From: CAYFJO01 sp964343305
GTDB lineage: Bacteria; Planctomycetota; Planctomycetia; Pirellulales; Pirellulaceae
Direction: 5' to 3'
DNA: 24,208 nt
NCBI GenBank assembly: GCA_964343305.1
Contig: CAYFJO010000137.1
Coordinates: forward strand, 1-24,208
Part shown: positions 14,578 through 23,900 of the stretch, in pieces
Numbering within the stretch: position 1 is the first letter of the stretch
Layout of the letters: each line of letters starts with the position of its first letter
Made by a program: the position numbers and the translations under genes
Notes under the pieces: generated by a model
The model's database searches: none
Seen by the model: only the letters and a program-made list of their open reading frames with translations
What the model was told of the DNA's origin: nothing

Positions 14578-16710
14578 ATGATTGTCGAGTCGCTTCGAAA
14601 ATCCGAGCGTGAAACGCTTTTTCTATTGCGTCACCCGAGCTTGGTCGTCATCTATTTGTTGCTGCTGTCGAATGTTGTTCGTGCAGACCAACCAACGGTC
14701 AGTCACCACTACTCATATTTCGAGAGCTCAGCACAATCGCAGCCGGTTGTTTTCTACACACAGCCAGCGAACCAGGACGACGTACAGCCGCTTCCCGACC
14801 TTCCTTCGCTTGAAGAATTCTCGCAGCAACCCTTCCTTGTTCCAGCATTCGAGCAAACCGTTACGGCTGTCACTCGACAAGAAAGCACCATCGGGCGTTC
14901 GCCGGCTGCCGTCTTCGTTGTCACCCAGGAGATGATACGCCGCAGTGGTGCGACCAGCATTCCCGAAGCTCTTCGCATGGTGCCAGGACTTCAAGTTGCA
15001 CGAGTTGACTCCAACAAGTGGGCAATCTCGGCGCGGGGATTCAACAATCGCTTTGCGAACAAATTGCTGGTGATGATCGATGGCCGCAGTGTGTACACAC
15101 CGCTGTTCTCCGGTGTCTACTGGGGAGTGCAGGATTTGGTGCTTCAGGATATCGAGCGAATTGAAGTGATCCGCGGCCCTGGTGCGACTGCATGGGGTGC
15201 GAATGCTGTTAACGGCGTGATCAATATCATTACCAAAAGCGCCCGAGACACTCAGGGAGTCCTGGTGGCGTCGGGCGGTGGCGATCAGGACGAGTCGATT
15301 AACGCGGTTCGTATTGGCGGGGCGATTGGTGAAAACTTTAGCTACCGAGTCTACGGAAAACACTTCGAGCGCGACAGAAGCTTCAATGCCGCCGGTACCC
15401 ACGACGATTGGCGAATGGGACGGTGGGGATTTCGAACGGACTGGAATCCAACTGGGTGTGACTGTGACACAATTACCTTTCAAGGCGAGTGTTTCGAGGG
15501 ACGTCTTGGAAACAGCATAACGAATGTGATTCCCGTTGCCCCGTTTACGGAATTCGTCATTGACGATATCGACCATGCGGGCGGCAATATGCTGGGGCGC
15601 TGGACCCATCGATTTAGCGACGAGTCGTTTTCCGCGTTGCAAGTTTATGTTGACCGCACCAATCGACGGGATCTGCAGGTCGACCAGGTGACTGACATTT
15701 TGGACGTCGATTTCCAACATCGTTTTGTGCCGGCATGCTGGCACGCCGTGACCTGGGGCGTCCGATACCGTCAAGTGAGTGACACCGTGGGAACGACCAA
15801 CGCCTTTACTTTTAGCGTGAATCCTACGAAGCGGCATACCGAACTCGTGAGCGGTTGGATTCAAGATGAGATGACACTATTGGAAGATGAACTCATACTC
15901 ACGGTCGGTTCTAAATTCGAACACAACGACTTTACGGGATTTGAAATGCAACCGACCGCTCGTTTGCTTTGGGCGCCGGATGAACGCCGCGTGATTTGGG
16001 GATCGGTGTCTCGTGCGGTCCGAACTCCATCACGTATCGAAGACGATATCATGTTTCGTGCCCTTGCGGCTCCGCCGTCAACTTTCAGTCTTATCCAAGG
16101 AAATCCATTCGTTGAGTCGGAAGACCTGACGGCCTTTGAACTGGGTTATCGTGCCCAGCCGAACGATTCATTTTCCTGGGACATGGCGGTCTTCTACAAC
16201 GATTACGAAGACTTGATCAGTTTTCGCGCTAATGGACCGCCGATCGTCGTTCCGCCAATCGTCGATATCCCGTTGTTGAACGACAACATTGCAGACGCCG
16301 AAGTGTACGGTGTCGAGGTCAGTACGCAGATGGACGTTACTGAGTATTGGCGTCTGATGGGGTGGTACTCGTTCCTACAGATTCAATCTCACAATTCAGC
16401 CAATGAAGCGCGAGAGGAAGGCCGAAGCCCGCACAACCAAGCCTACTTAATGTCATCGTGGGATCTACGGCACAATCTCGAGTTTGACATGATGGTTCGT
16501 TACGTTGACAACTTGCCAAACGTCAATGCCAGAAGCTATATGTCAATGGACATCAGGCTAGGTTGGATTCCTAATGATGCGTGGGAATTTTCCGTCGTTG
16601 GCCAAAATATTCTGGAAGAGCATCATGCGGAATTCGCACCAGCGCTGGTCCAAACGACGGCCACCGAGATAAATCGAGGGATCTACGCCCAAGCAGTCTG
16701 GCGACGGTAA
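14578..16710 (+). CDS. TonB-dependent outer-membrane receptor
   Basis: This 710-residue outer-membrane receptor uses TonB/ExbBD energy to import a ligand, or to signal its presence. I place the start at ATG 14578 (AAGGAA ribosome binding site, signal sequence LVVIYLLLLSNVVRA before DQP); the frame is open further upstream without signal-like sequence. A TonB-box-like EQTVTAV precedes the plug: SPAAVFVVTQEMIRRSGA, ALRMVPGLQVARVDSNKWAI, RGFNNRFANKLLVMIDGRSV, YWGVQDLVLQDIERIEVIRG and GATAWGANAVNGVINIIT. A 22-strand barrel follows (strands such as WGSVSRAVRTPSR, FELGYRAQ and YGVEVSTQMD). Nothing is missing, though the last residues AVWRR lack the usual terminal Phe. The ligand is unknown. The YfiR-like protein and CHASE8-like kinase encoded downstream suggest that the receptor is part of a signalling set. 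Confidence 0.93.
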   Translation: MIVESLRKSERETLFLLRHPSLVVIYLLLLSNVVRADQPTVSHHYSYFESSAQSQPVVFYTQPANQDDVQPLPDLPSLEEFSQQPFLVPAFEQTVTAVTRQESTIGRSPAAVFVVTQEMIRRSGATSIPEALRMVPGLQVARVDSNKWAISARGFNNRFANKLLVMIDGRSVYTPLFSGVYWGVQDLVLQDIERIEVIRGPGATAWGANAVNGVINIITKSARDTQGVLVASGGGDQDESINAVRIGGAIGENFSYRVYGKHFERDRSFNAAGTHDDWRMGRWGFRTDWNPTGCDCDTITFQGECFEGRLGNSITNVIPVAPFTEFVIDDIDHAGGNMLGRWTHRFSDESFSALQVYVDRTNRRDLQVDQVTDILDVDFQHRFVPACWHAVTWGVRYRQVSDTVGTTNAFTFSVNPTKRHTELVSGWIQDEMTLLEDELILTVGSKFEHNDFTGFEMQPTARLLWAPDERRVIWGSVSRAVRTPSRIEDDIMFRALAAPPSTFSLIQGNPFVESEDLTAFELGYRAQPNDSFSWDMAVFYNDYEDLISFRANGPPIVVPPIVDIPLLNDNIADAEVYGVEVSTQMDVTEYWRLMGWYSFLQIQSHNSANEAREEGRSPHNQAYLMSSWDLRHNLEFDMMVRYVDNLPNVNARSYMSMDIRLGWIPNDAWEFSVVGQNILEEHHAEFAPALVQTTATEINRGIYAQAVWRR

Positions 16711-16920
16711 CAACCGCTGCGATTCTGTTGCTGCTGCGATTCCGTTGCTTATGTCTACAATCCGCCAAATTGTGAAACCACACTTGGCCGCGAAAGAAGC
16801 TTGTTACCTGTCCGCAGTGAATTTACACTGCATGTATCGCGTTTTTGCCCTTTTTCAGTTGCCGCGTGCCCTCGAATGATATCCTCATTCCACCGCACGA
16901 AAGAATCGCGAGGCGCAAGA

Positions 16921-17619
16921 ATGCCGCAAGTCCTTTGTAGACGCCGCATGAAACTTAGACGTCAGATTCTGAACATTGTAGTCCTTCTTGGGTTGCTTGG
17001 AACGCAAATACTTGGCGTTCGGCCATCCAGTGCGCAACAACCAGCGCCCGTGGTAAACGTCGAGTACCAGATCAAGGCGGGATATTTCGTCTACTTCGGC
17101 ACTTTGATTGCCTGGCCCGAGGAACCATTCGACGGCGCCAACAAGGAATTCACGATCGGGGTGCTGGGCAAGAATCCTTTCGCTCGACATATTCGCGCGA
17201 CGCAAAACGGACATCGGATCGCCGCTGGTAGAATCACCGCCGATAAGATCCAGAACAAAAAGATCACCGTTCGCCATTTCAAATCGGTAGCCGAGTTCGA
17301 AAGAGACTATAAGCCGTGCCATATACTGTTTGTCTCTCGATTGGCTGAGGACGGTGTGCGAGGGGAAACCGCAGAACATCGCCTGCTTGCAGCTTTGAAA
17401 AGCACCGAAGAACATCCCGTCCTTCTGGTTACCGAGGCCCAACGTCAAGCGGACTCTCGAGGGCTCGCAGAGAAAGGAGCGGTTATCAGCTACTGGAGTG
17501 ATCCCCAAAACAACAAGGTCAAGATGTTTATCAATCGAGACGCTGAGAAACGCGAAGGCCTAAAGATCAGCTCTCGATTGATCGGGCTCCGCGGCGTTGT
17601 GACACCGATGGGTGGTTGA
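16921..17619 (+). CDS. YfiR/DUF4154 family periplasmic protein
   Basis: This 232-residue exported protein has one DUF4154 (YfiR) domain: VNVEYQIKAGYFVYFGTLIAWP, FTIGVLGKNPFARHI, a CHILFVSRL strand, HPVLLVTEAQR, GAVISYWSD and VKMFINRDAEKREGLKISSR to the end. In Pseudomonas, YfiR is a periplasmic repressor of the diguanylate cyclase YfiN, with the outer-membrane lipoprotein YfiB acting as release switch. Here an inner-membrane kinase with a YfiN-like sensor domain is encoded next, so repression or tuning of that kinase is the natural inference. I chose ATG 16921 because a GAGG sits 7 bp upstream; an alternative ATG at 16948 gives a cleaner signal peptide (MKLRRQILNIVVLLGLLG). Mature protein begins near AQQPAPV. 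It is 210 bp after the receptor gene, on the same strand. Confidence 0.88.
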   Translation: MPQVLCRRRMKLRRQILNIVVLLGLLGTQILGVRPSSAQQPAPVVNVEYQIKAGYFVYFGTLIAWPEEPFDGANKEFTIGVLGKNPFARHIRATQNGHRIAAGRITADKIQNKKITVRHFKSVAEFERDYKPCHILFVSRLAEDGVRGETAEHRLLAALKSTEEHPVLLVTEAQRQADSRGLAEKGAVISYWSDPQNNKVKMFINRDAEKREGLKISSRLIGLRGVVTPMGG

Positions 17620-17663
17620 CCAGGAAATAGCTTTCGCATCGACTGTAGCCGACGTCACAAGCT

Positions 17664-17726
17664 GTAGCCGAAGTCGCAAGACTTCGGGCTTGTCAATGTT
17701 GCCCGAAGTCTTGCGACTCCGGCTAC
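17664..17726. repeat. Palindromic intergenic repeat, copy 2
   Basis: Arms 17664-17689 and 17701-17726 (GTAGCCGAAGTCGCAAGAC and onward) pair with one mismatch over 26 bp around an 11-nt loop. A half copy (GTAGCCGACGTCACAAGC) lies immediately left of it. It sits between the YfiR-like and kinase genes. Confidence 0.88.
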
Positions 17727-17754
17727 GGCAATAATTGGCCGATACTTAACGACA

Positions 17755-20586
17755 ATGAAGATGCCGCTCATCAATTCATCGATTCGAACGAAGATAACCG
17801 TTCTGTTGATAATTGTCGTGAGCATTGCGCTGGCGTTTTCAACGATCGCAGCGCTGGTCAATCATTATCAATCGGCCAAACTGGCGATGATCCACGAGGT
17901 CTCAGCCGTGGCTGACGTCTTGGGCGACAACAGCAAGACGGCTTTGCAATTCGGCGATGAAATGACGGCCAACGAAACCCTGTCGTCGCTTCGCCACGAA
18001 CCCATCGTCGTGTTTGCTCGCACATTTGACAGCGAGAATAATCACGTTGCCACCTACGAAGCACCACAATCAAAACCTTCAGAAGTACCGACACGGCCAA
18101 ACGCAGATGAAGTGTTCATCAAGGACGGGTACGTACATGTATTCAAGAAAATCGGCGATGAGGACGAATTCCTCGGCACGATTTATCTGCGGGCGAGCAT
18201 GGACGAATTGTACACTTCGCTCCGCCGCCAGATACTGATCGCGGTATTGATTCTTCTGGGATGTGTGGGCATAGCTTTGGTCCTCGGAAATGCGCTTCAA
18301 CGCGTGATTTCAAACCCCATCTTGAGCCTTGCTGAGGCCACCGAGAAGGTCTCACATGGCGGCGAATACGCGATACGAGTTGAGAAGCAAACGAACGACG
18401 AGTTAGGCGTCCTTTGCGATGGCTTCAACTCGATGTTAGACCAGATTCAACAGCGCGATGAACAGTTAGAGGAGCACCGCGCTCATCTTGAAGAGCAGGT
18501 GCGCGAAAGAACAAGAAGTCTAGAAGCAAGAACGGCAGAATTGGTGGAAACGGCCGACAATTTGCGCGTCGCCAAAGAGGCGGCAGTTGATGCCAATCGA
18601 GCGAAAAGCGAATTTTTGGCAAACATGAGCCACGAAATCCGGACGCCGATGAACGGTATCATCGGCATGACAGAACTGTTATTCAATACGCAGCCTACCA
18701 GTGTGCAATTGGAGTACCTGAGGATGGTCAGACAATCAGCGGACGCGTTGCTGGTGCTGCTCAACGACATCCTAGACTTTTCCAAAATTGAGGCGGGCAA
18801 GCTGGAACTTGAGAAAACCGGTTTCAGTCTCCGCGACTGTGTTGGGCAGACGGCCCAAACATTGGCCATTCGCGCTTCTGAAAAAAAACTGGAATTGCTT
18901 TGTCGGTTCGATCCCAAAATACCAGATTATTTGAGTGGCGACCCGACCAGGCTGCGCCAAATTGTTGTGAACCTTGTCGGAAACGCGATCAAGTTTACCG
19001 ACGACGGCGAGGTTGTAGTTGAGGTTGTTCAGGACTCCATTTCTGTCGATGAGATTTGCTTACACTTTAGTGTGCGCGATACGGGGATTGGCATACCGTC
19101 CGAAAAACTAACGCACATTTTTGAGGTTTTCAGCCAAGTCGACACGTCGACGACTCGACGGTTTGGCGGGACGGGGCTTGGTCTAGCCATCTCTTCACAA
19201 TTGGTTGAGTTGATGAACGGCCGGATCTGGGTTGAAAGCGAGTTGGGTGAGGGAACGACTTTTCATTTCACCGCGAAGTTTGGCATCGAAGCCGAGTCTC
19301 CCAAAACGGAGCCAGCCGAGTTGTCAACTCTGCGCGACATGCGAGTCTTGGTCGTCGACGATAACGCAACCAATCGACACATCTTGCAGGAGCTTCTCAA
19401 GAGTTGGAGATTGCAGCCAACCCTGGCGGCAAGCGGCCAAGCTGCCCTGGCTGAAATGCACGAGGCCTCGGCTAATGGCGAGCCATACCGTCTCGTCCTG
19501 CTCGACTGTATGATGCCCGAAATGGACGGTTTTTCCTTTGCCGAAAATGTGCGAAGTGACATGGAGTTGGACGACTGTATCATGATTATGATTTCGTCGG
19601 CGGCGTCTGCGGGCCACGGCGACCGCTGCCGTGAGCTGGGAATCGCACGTTACATGACCAAACCTGTCGTGCAATCGGAATTGTTGAATACGATCTTACA
19701 AGCCGCCGGGGCGTCTGTTGTTGATGAAATCCTTTCCGGCGCTAGGGCCGAGGTTGCGACGAATGAACAACCTGGACTGAACATCCTACTAACGGAAGAC
19801 GGCCCAGTGAATCAACAGGTCGCGATCGGCTTGCTCCAATTACACGGACACAACATCGTCGTGGCCAACAATGGACGAGAAGCCATCGACGCGATTGAAG
19901 AGCAGGAATTCGATATTGTCCTGATGGATGTACAAATGCCAGAGATGGATGGCTGCGAAGCAACGATGATGATCCGCGAAAAAGAAACCGAATCTGGACT
20001 ACATATCCCAATCATTGCAATGACCGCAGGTGCCCTGAAGAAAGATCGCGACCGCTGTTTCGAAGCAGGCATGGACGGCTACATCTCGAAACCGATTGAC
20101 CCCAAGCAGTTATATGCGACGCTTGAGCAGTTCGCTCCGAAGGATCCAACGTCTAGGTTGAGCAACTCAGAACTCTTGAACGCGGAGGGCACGAAGCGTC
20201 GAACAATTGACGTCACTGACAGCACCGCGTGCGACACGAGCGAGATTCTCGATTGGAATGAGGCTAGCAATCGAATTGCGGGTGGCGACGGGGGCGTGAA
20301 GGAGATGGCACAACTGCTTGTAAACCTATGCCCGGAAATGATGCATGAGATACGAGAGGCCATCGCATCTAAAGATGCCAAACGAGTCCAGCGAGGTGCA
20401 CATACGTTGAAGGGCTCGGTTTCCGTATTTGGGGCAAAACCCGTAGTTGTCGTCGCAGCGCGCCTGGAAGAGCTAGGGCAAGAAGACGCCTTAGCCGGAG
20501 CAAGCGATGTGTTGGCGGATCTTGAGGTACAAGTGCAGCGACTCACCAATGAAATCGAATCAAAGGTTAATCCTGGGGTGACGTGA
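17755..20586 (+). CDS. Hybrid sensor histidine kinase with CHASE8-like sensor, two receivers and HPt
   Basis: This 943-residue inner-membrane kinase runs a full phosphorelay in one chain. Domains in order: TM1 (~13-35), a CHASE8-like periplasmic domain (~37-156; the ALQFGDEMTANETLSSLRHE stretch is typical of the YfiN sensor), TM2 (~159-182), HAMP, a coiled coil (~235-290), HisKA with H293 (SHEIRTPMNG), HATPase (NLVGNAIKFT, DTGIGIP at D442, GGTGLGLAI), receiver 1 (D584, LLDCMMPEMDG), receiver 2 (D725, LMDVQMPEMDG; acidic pocket ED) and HPt (H883, GAHTLKGS). All phosphotransfer residues are present. There is no DNA-binding or GGDEF output, so the signal must leave through HPt to another protein. 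It is encoded after the YfiR-like gene, which is expected to act on its sensor domain. Confidence 0.93.
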   Translation: MKMPLINSSIRTKITVLLIIVVSIALAFSTIAALVNHYQSAKLAMIHEVSAVADVLGDNSKTALQFGDEMTANETLSSLRHEPIVVFARTFDSENNHVATYEAPQSKPSEVPTRPNADEVFIKDGYVHVFKKIGDEDEFLGTIYLRASMDELYTSLRRQILIAVLILLGCVGIALVLGNALQRVISNPILSLAEATEKVSHGGEYAIRVEKQTNDELGVLCDGFNSMLDQIQQRDEQLEEHRAHLEEQVRERTRSLEARTAELVETADNLRVAKEAAVDANRAKSEFLANMSHEIRTPMNGIIGMTELLFNTQPTSVQLEYLRMVRQSADALLVLLNDILDFSKIEAGKLELEKTGFSLRDCVGQTAQTLAIRASEKKLELLCRFDPKIPDYLSGDPTRLRQIVVNLVGNAIKFTDDGEVVVEVVQDSISVDEICLHFSVRDTGIGIPSEKLTHIFEVFSQVDTSTTRRFGGTGLGLAISSQLVELMNGRIWVESELGEGTTFHFTAKFGIEAESPKTEPAELSTLRDMRVLVVDDNATNRHILQELLKSWRLQPTLAASGQAALAEMHEASANGEPYRLVLLDCMMPEMDGFSFAENVRSDMELDDCIMIMISSAASAGHGDRCRELGIARYMTKPVVQSELLNTILQAAGASVVDEILSGARAEVATNEQPGLNILLTEDGPVNQQVAIGLLQLHGHNIVVANNGREAIDAIEEQEFDIVLMDVQMPEMDGCEATMMIREKETESGLHIPIIAMTAGALKKDRDRCFEAGMDGYISKPIDPKQLYATLEQFAPKDPTSRLSNSELLNAEGTKRRTIDVTDSTACDTSEILDWNEASNRIAGGDGGVKEMAQLLVNLCPEMMHEIREAIASKDAKRVQRGAHTLKGSVSVFGAKPVVVVAARLEELGQEDALAGASDVLADLEVQVQRLTNEIESKVNPGVT

Positions 20587-20937
20587 TCTCTTCAAAAAAG
20601 ACCGACACGCCATAGACGAAACGCCGGCAATCGACATACGTGGTTTGCCTTGCAGGCTCAACACTCGCCGAGCAATAGCTGTCGCATGATTGAAGCCGGA
20701 GTCGCAAGACTTCGGGCAACGTTGACAACCCCAAGATCTTGCGACTCCGGCTACGACAATGAACTGTTCGGAACTACATCGTCTACCGATTCGACTTCGA
20801 CCGGTTCTGGAATGCGGCGCTTGATCAACGTCATTTCATTGCTGGTGTCGATTCTCCGTGCAAAACGGTGCACGAACAAATCTCTCGGGTTGGAAATCCA
20901 GTCCGACAGATCCTGAGAGCAGAAAGATGCCAAGTGA
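20587..20937. other. Spacer between the kinase and STAND genes
   Basis: It contains palindromic repeat copy 3 and otherwise only short frames. It lies between a plus-strand and a minus-strand gene that converge here, so no promoter is needed. Confidence 0.45.
20692..20753. repeat. Palindromic intergenic repeat, copy 3
   Basis: GAAGCCGGAGTCGCAAGAC (from 20692) pairs with a stretch ending GCGACTCCGGCTAC at 20753, with a few mismatches near the loop. It is the same family as copies 1 and 2 and lies between two convergent genes, where it could stop transcription from both sides. Confidence 0.8.
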
Positions 20938-23900
20938 CTAACGGGAGTGGAGAGTTCTTGCCGGACGGAAACCAACGTAGCTGTTACGGTAGTTCGGCTG
21001 GTTTTGAATACGCTGGGCGGAACGGATTAGCGGTGATTGATAGTAGAACGAGCCGCCTCGAAGTAAACGGTACTTAGAGTTTGAGACTGCATCGGTGTTC
21101 GGTGCATCGTCGACCCGCACGTTCACAGCAGACGGATAGCCCCGGTAAGCATCGTAGCACCATTCGTAGGCGTTGCCATGCATGTCGAAGAGACCAAAAT
21201 CGTTCGGTTTCAAAGTCGCTACAGGCCAAGTGTGGACGTCACTGTTGGCCTGATACCAAGCGTACTTGGGCAACAACAACTCTGTTCGCCCATAGTAACG
21301 AATGGTCTTCGCACCCGCCCGGCAGGCAAATTCCCATTCCGCTTCCGTAGGCAACCGATAGCCAGTCAACTGTAGAAAGTCTTCCTTGGCCTTCATGCCA
21401 GGGCCGTAATTCTCGTTCTCATTCATTTCAAAGCACCATTGGTCCTCTGGAATGCCTTCCTGTTCGCTCAACCAGTTGCAATATCGCGCCGCTTCATACC
21501 ATGTCATCGCCACCATCGGTGAATCGTCCGTGCGAACATAGGGTTTAAGACTCTCTTGATCCGCAGGGAAAACTTTGGTCGACTTGTAAAAATCACGCCA
21601 CTGACTTCTCGTAACTTCCTTCGTAGAAATGGCAAAGCGTCTGTCGATCTTTCGTTGATGCAGATTCTCATTTGGATTGCGACTTACTTCCGAGATTGGC
21701 GATCCCATCTGAAACTCACCTGCGTCGAGAATCACGAAAGTCTGACCTTGTCCGTTGACATACCAATGTCTCTCCGGCGCATTGTCGGAATCGAGTTGAT
21801 CTTTAGTTTGTTGCAATTCTTTGTCGATCGCGGCAATCTGATCGCCTTGCCCCCACTTCCGTAACAGCCACTCCACCGCACCGTGCAAACCCGCATCTGG
21901 GTCGAGGCGGTAGTCGGTTAGCAAAGTATCGATCAACGACACGCGTTCGCTTTTTGGCAACTGGGTATCCACGAACTCACCGAGACAAAGCAGCAAGGCT
22001 CGCTTGATTGTGATATCCGTTTCCTGGTCGTAACGAGATTTGATCGAGGTTGGATCACCGCCTAGCGGACTTGACCAGTGGATGATGTAGCTACGAATCC
22101 GTGGATCATCACTGTGTTTTAGCAAAGGCCAGAACTGCTCGGCGGCGTTCATCCGCAGCAGCATGACCGCAGCATTGGCTTGACGCATCGCCAATGCTTC
22201 CTTGTCGTCCTCACTGGCATCCTGTGCAGGAGATCTTGCGATTTCGGTGACGCCAAGTTGGACGGCCCGCTCCCGGTAGGCACCTAGTTTGTTGAGAATG
22301 ACTGCGAACTGTTTCTGATCGGCGTCTACCAGCAGGTCAAACAGCCGATCGGCATCATCACTTAGATAGTCGGCCAGCGTGTCCGCCGCGAAGAAACGGG
22401 CCTGTTCGCCCTTGGTGTCGTTTCGATAGATGGCGGCCAAGGGAGCCGTCAGATGTTTCTGCACCGGACGTAGGGCATTACGCCACGGCAGCAACTCGGA
22501 CGGTAACACTTCAACCAGATGCTCCGCGATGAAATCGCTAAACTCGTTGTCCTGCCAATGCTCGTTATCCGAGTCAAAACCCGCCAAGGCGCAGGCGGCT
22601 TGAAAACGGCGACCAGGGGTTCGACTGTCATCTTTGGAAATCTGCCAGTAATCGGCGGTTACTTCGCTCTTGTACTTTCCAAGCAGGTCTCTCACATGCT
22701 CGAACTGCGCGGGCGAGACGGTCAGCAGCCGCTCCTTGAGAAACGGCAACACCGACGTGTCATTTGACGAGATCGCCAACGCGGCATGGAGTTTGGCATT
22801 GGTATCGTCAGGTGATTCGGCAAGCGCTTTGCTGAGATCGTCCTCGGCCCACGTTCGGTAGCCAACGAGGTCTTCGATGATCGTCTTGACTTGCGATGTT
22901 TCGGCCTGCAACAGACCAGCCACAAGGCGAGTGGCCTCAGCATCGTTCTGCTCTTCTTCCTTTTGAGCAACGATTTCCTGCTCATTCCGTACAATCTCAT
23001 TGCGAATCGCGATGCCGCCGAGAACGACGGCCACGAGCAGGGCGGCGGCAATGGCGAAACGAATCCCATGCACCAGCCCCGCCTTTCCCATCATTTTTTG
23101 CTGAGGCTCAGTCCAGTTCTTCTTGCGGGTGAACAACCGGATGTTGAGGAATTCCCACCACGACGGCAGGAATCGGTTTTCTGTCTTGGAGTTCCATGTC
23201 ACACAATGATCAAATAATCGGAGTTCGGCACGGCCGCGCCTTGTTTCCTTTTGCTTGCGTGTCAGCCACTCTCGCAGCGAATGAACCAGATAGTCGTGTG
23301 TGAGTTGAAAGTATTTTTGTCCTGTTGATGTTTGCGTCACGGATTCATCGTCTGGATCTTTGCCTTCGGGGTCGGTAGGCGTGATGAGCCGAATTTCGTT
23401 GTCCAGAATGTGAATCAGATCATCGAAGTCCTTGGGACGACTTCCATAACCAGAGGCTTCCAGCAACTCGGCGTAGGATCGCATGTGCCCTTTGATATCG
23501 GTGCCGGAATCGGGCAACAGTTCTTTCAGAACGGCGCGGGCAGCTTTTTGATGATAGCGGTGTTCGGGAGAACAAGTCGAAGCACTAAACGTCTCTTCCA
23601 TGAAAGTAATCCCAACGCCGGTCGTTCCACCGACTTCTTTCAGCGTCGCTGGCGTCCATGTCTTATCTTTCATCATCTCGGCAAAGAGCGCCAAGCGGAC
23701 GCAAATGACTTTGCCTTCTTCGGCGATGCCAGCCACTGACTGTTTGAGAAAGTCCTTTTGCTCTTTCGTCATTTCGCTGAGTTTGTCTGGCAAGGATTCA
23801 AACGCTCGCCCAAATGCGGTCAGCACCTTCTTTGCATGGCGGACAGGGAAGAGATCGACAGCAGCCGAGTTCTGAGCTTCGACGAGGCGGACTTCCAACT

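Noticed and set aside
14728..15864. Long minus-strand ORF (378 codons) opposite the TonB receptor
   Set aside because: It is fully antisense to a well-supported receptor gene, shows no family motif, and is explained by codon bias of the real gene.
20751..20975. Minus-strand ORF of 74 codons overlapping the end of the STAND gene
   Set aside because: It begins inside the STAND coding region in another frame, has no ribosome binding site and ends in the palindromic repeat. Its reading is protein-like but not enough to call.
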